Shown one piece after another: positions 62,147-64,000 of a DNA stretch of 64,000 bases. A model generated the notes under the pieces. That model was not told the origin of the DNA, did no database searches, and saw only the letters and a list, made by a program, of their open reading frames with translations. This DNA comes from Mortierella sp. BCC40632 (taxonomy: Eukaryota > Mortierellomycota > Mortierellomycetes > Mortierellales > Mortierellaceae). The position numbers were made by a program, and so were the translations under genes. The DNA is taken from positions 98,501-162,500 of the forward strand of contig WAEK01000015.1 of NCBI GenBank assembly GCA_011634665.1, given 5' to 3'. Each line of letters starts with the position of its first letter. Position 1 is the first letter of the stretch.

Positions 62147-63926
62147 CTACGAGACGATGTTTCCTTGGCGTGCTTCAAGAAGGGTGTGCTCGAGTCCAAC
62201 AGAGGGAGCGAAGGGACTTGTGGTGCTCGTTAACGAAAGCACGGTGGGTGCTCCGGGGCTTGGGGTGCTTGGGGATGAAAGGTTTCTAGGCTGTCTTGGC
62301 TTACGAGGCGTTGCGTTGGTTCTTGGACGAGGGGATGAAAAGGTCCTGCGTGGAGATGAAAACGACATCGGTGAAATTGTCGTAGAGGGAGAGGGGGAGA
62401 GAATAGGTGGCACTGTTGGTCTCGGTGGACTGTCAGGTATAGAAGAGAATGACAGCAACCGTTGGGGCGAGGCGCTTGATGAAAACCCGTCCTGGACAGC
62501 CTTATCAAGCAATTGACCGATCGCATCAAGAGTCTGCTTTCTCTTTCTTGGCGTGAGCTTGTTGATGGTCTCATTGATCGTCGACAGCAATGAGTCTTGG
62601 GGCCCGGATGGCTCCGTGGAAGGCATTGACTCGATACCAATCTGGTTTTCTTGATATGCAGCAGGAACCTGTGCAATGGTTGATTGTTCTTCATCTACCA
62701 CATCTAATTCTGGTCTCTTGACAAAAGTGGTCCTATACTGGGGCTGTCCCAGAACACTGTTCATACACTCTAAGAGGAGGTCGGAAGGTCCACTGGAATG
62801 GTTCATTTTGAGGTAGTTGAGAACCGCATGGCTCTTTTGCTTAGTGATCACATCTTTGATGGTGGCGTATTTCTGTTCGAGTTCCACTTGGAGTCGATTG
62901 ATGTGATCAAAGGCTTCCTCAACGCCCATTTCCTTCAGCGCTTCTTTTTGTGAATTCTGGAGGATTGGAACCGTGGCATAACAATGGCGGATGCAGTTGG
63001 GAATGACGCACTCCCAGGCATTTACAATGCACCTCCAAAGGCTGGAGAGAGGCGCGACTGTTATCCTCTTCGTGCTCTCCTTTCTCCATGATTTTTCCGT
63101 CACCTGGAGCATTTGTTCGCTATAATGTACCTTGAAGGATCGAATGACTCCAGCATCCAAGGGCTGTGTTAGGGAAGTGGAGCGTGGCGGTAGTCGAATG
63201 ATTGTGATATTGGTAAGACCTATGCCTTCACAGTCATTGTGACATCCCGCATTGTCTAATACCATGGTGATGTGGCGGGCTTGCTGTCGCATTTCTTCAT
63301 CAATGTCCTTCAGCCATTCATGGAAAATATCGGCGTACATGTATCCAGTCGAACCAAAGTGGGTATCCATCTTATCCATGTCTTTTTCCTTGAGAGACCG
63401 GGGACGAGATTTGCCTTTGGGGAAAGCGATGAAAAAGGTCAGAAAAGGGTCAGAGGCAAGGTTACGCATGGGGGAGGGTTGGATGTGTGTGAAGGGGCAG
63501 AGAAACATTACTCAGGATGAAAGGCCGTCGCTTGTCGGTTCCTGTTGCGTTGCAACAGAATAGAATCGTCACGCGTGCGCTCCTAATGGTCTTTCGTCCT
63601 CTGATCTTCCCTGTGTAAATGGTCTTGTTATTCATGGCCCTGAGGTACAGACCCGTTTCGTCGCAATTGTAAATGTTCTCAAGGTTGAACTGTTGAAGCT
63701 TTTCTCGTATTTCTTGAAGTGGGCCTTGTATTTTATCGAGGTCAACGTCACCACTTTCTCCGTGGCCAATACGTTGCGCAAGATTTGATATGGCCTTGAA
63801 GTTGGCCAGCCATCCGTTTGAGAAAGAGAAGCCATCAGACAAGGTATTGGTGATATAAGTCTCCTTTATCTCTTTCAACAAAACAATGGCGTTTCCCTGG
63901 ATACGGGCATCGCTGACAGTGATGCC
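62147..63926 (-). CDS. pogo/Tigger-type DDE transposase, N-terminus outside window
   Basis: Exons 63926 (approximate acceptor)-63512 and 63414-62147 join in phase 1; further exons lie beyond the right edge. Visible: a CENP-B-type DNA-binding region (SDARIQGNAIVLLKEI, FSFSNGWLANFK), then the DDE_1 catalytic core with YNCDETGLYLR (first Asp), ITMVLDNAGCHND (second Asp) and RSTSLTQPLDAGVIRSFK (third Asp). A long Ser/Pro-rich tail follows, ending near 62150. The second intron (63415-63511) has a clear GTAATG donor and AAAG acceptor. The element would move by cut-and-paste into TA sites. No frame break is seen, so it may be intact. Confidence 0.88.
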
Positions 63927-64000
63927 TGGTTTGAAGGATAAGAAAGGGTGGGAGATTAGAGATGGTATAGGAGGTGGGCGAGAGGAGGTGGGCGAGAAAA

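Overview
This 64 kb window is nuclear DNA of a filamentous fungus, most likely an early-diverging Mucoromycota of the Mortierella type. The signs are intron-rich genes with short GT-AG introns, long poly(A)/(T), (CT)n and (TTG)n tracts in introns and UTRs, and a mix of mobile families (Fanzor/TnpB, DIRS, chromodomain Ty3/gypsy, MULE, hAT, pogo) beside Crinkler-type genes. The genus is inference. No rRNA, tRNA or CRISPR array was seen.

Left third (1-23.4 kb), housekeeping genes: a GCN5/PCAF histone acetyltransferase (+), an alkaline ceramidase (+), a HeH/LEM inner-nuclear-membrane protein (-), 5.5 kb of gene-free microsatellite-rich DNA, and a very long BAR-PH-ArfGAP protein (+). Exons are clean apart from one apparent missing base in the GCN5 bromodomain.

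Middle (23.7-34.6 kb), the most unusual part: two diverged copies of a gene that joins an XPG/FEN1-like nuclease to a Fanzor (eukaryotic TnpB/OrfB) RuvC protein with a C-terminal zinc ribbon. Copy 2 (30371-34406) has both parts. Copy 1 (23742-27421) has lost the first XPG exon exactly at an intron but keeps an open Fanzor part. The two copies share all intron positions and phases, and about 42 nt of foldable sequence downstream of their stop codons, in the place where TnpB/Fanzor guide RNAs are encoded. A decayed MULE transposase (-) lies between them, divergent from copy 2.

Next (35.3-47.6 kb) is a nested set: a host gene with a PD-(D/E)XK-like motif carries a complete DIRS element inside a 78-bp intron, and the DIRS tyrosine recombinase is split by a young chromovirus-type gypsy element with identical 74-bp LTRs and a 5-bp target duplication.

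Right part (48-64 kb): a Crinkler-gene fragment, a signal peptide peptidase lacking its first membrane-helix exon, a JmjC/zinc-finger gene, a Crinkler gene (ubiquitin-like header, P-loop NTPase, nuclease-like C-terminus), a small unknown gene, a 3'-truncated hAT transposase, an inverted AACTC pentanucleotide array and a pogo/Tigger transposase running off the edge. Many reading frames between 28 and 56.5 kb change phase at homopolymers, which could be decay or uncorrected sequencing indels.
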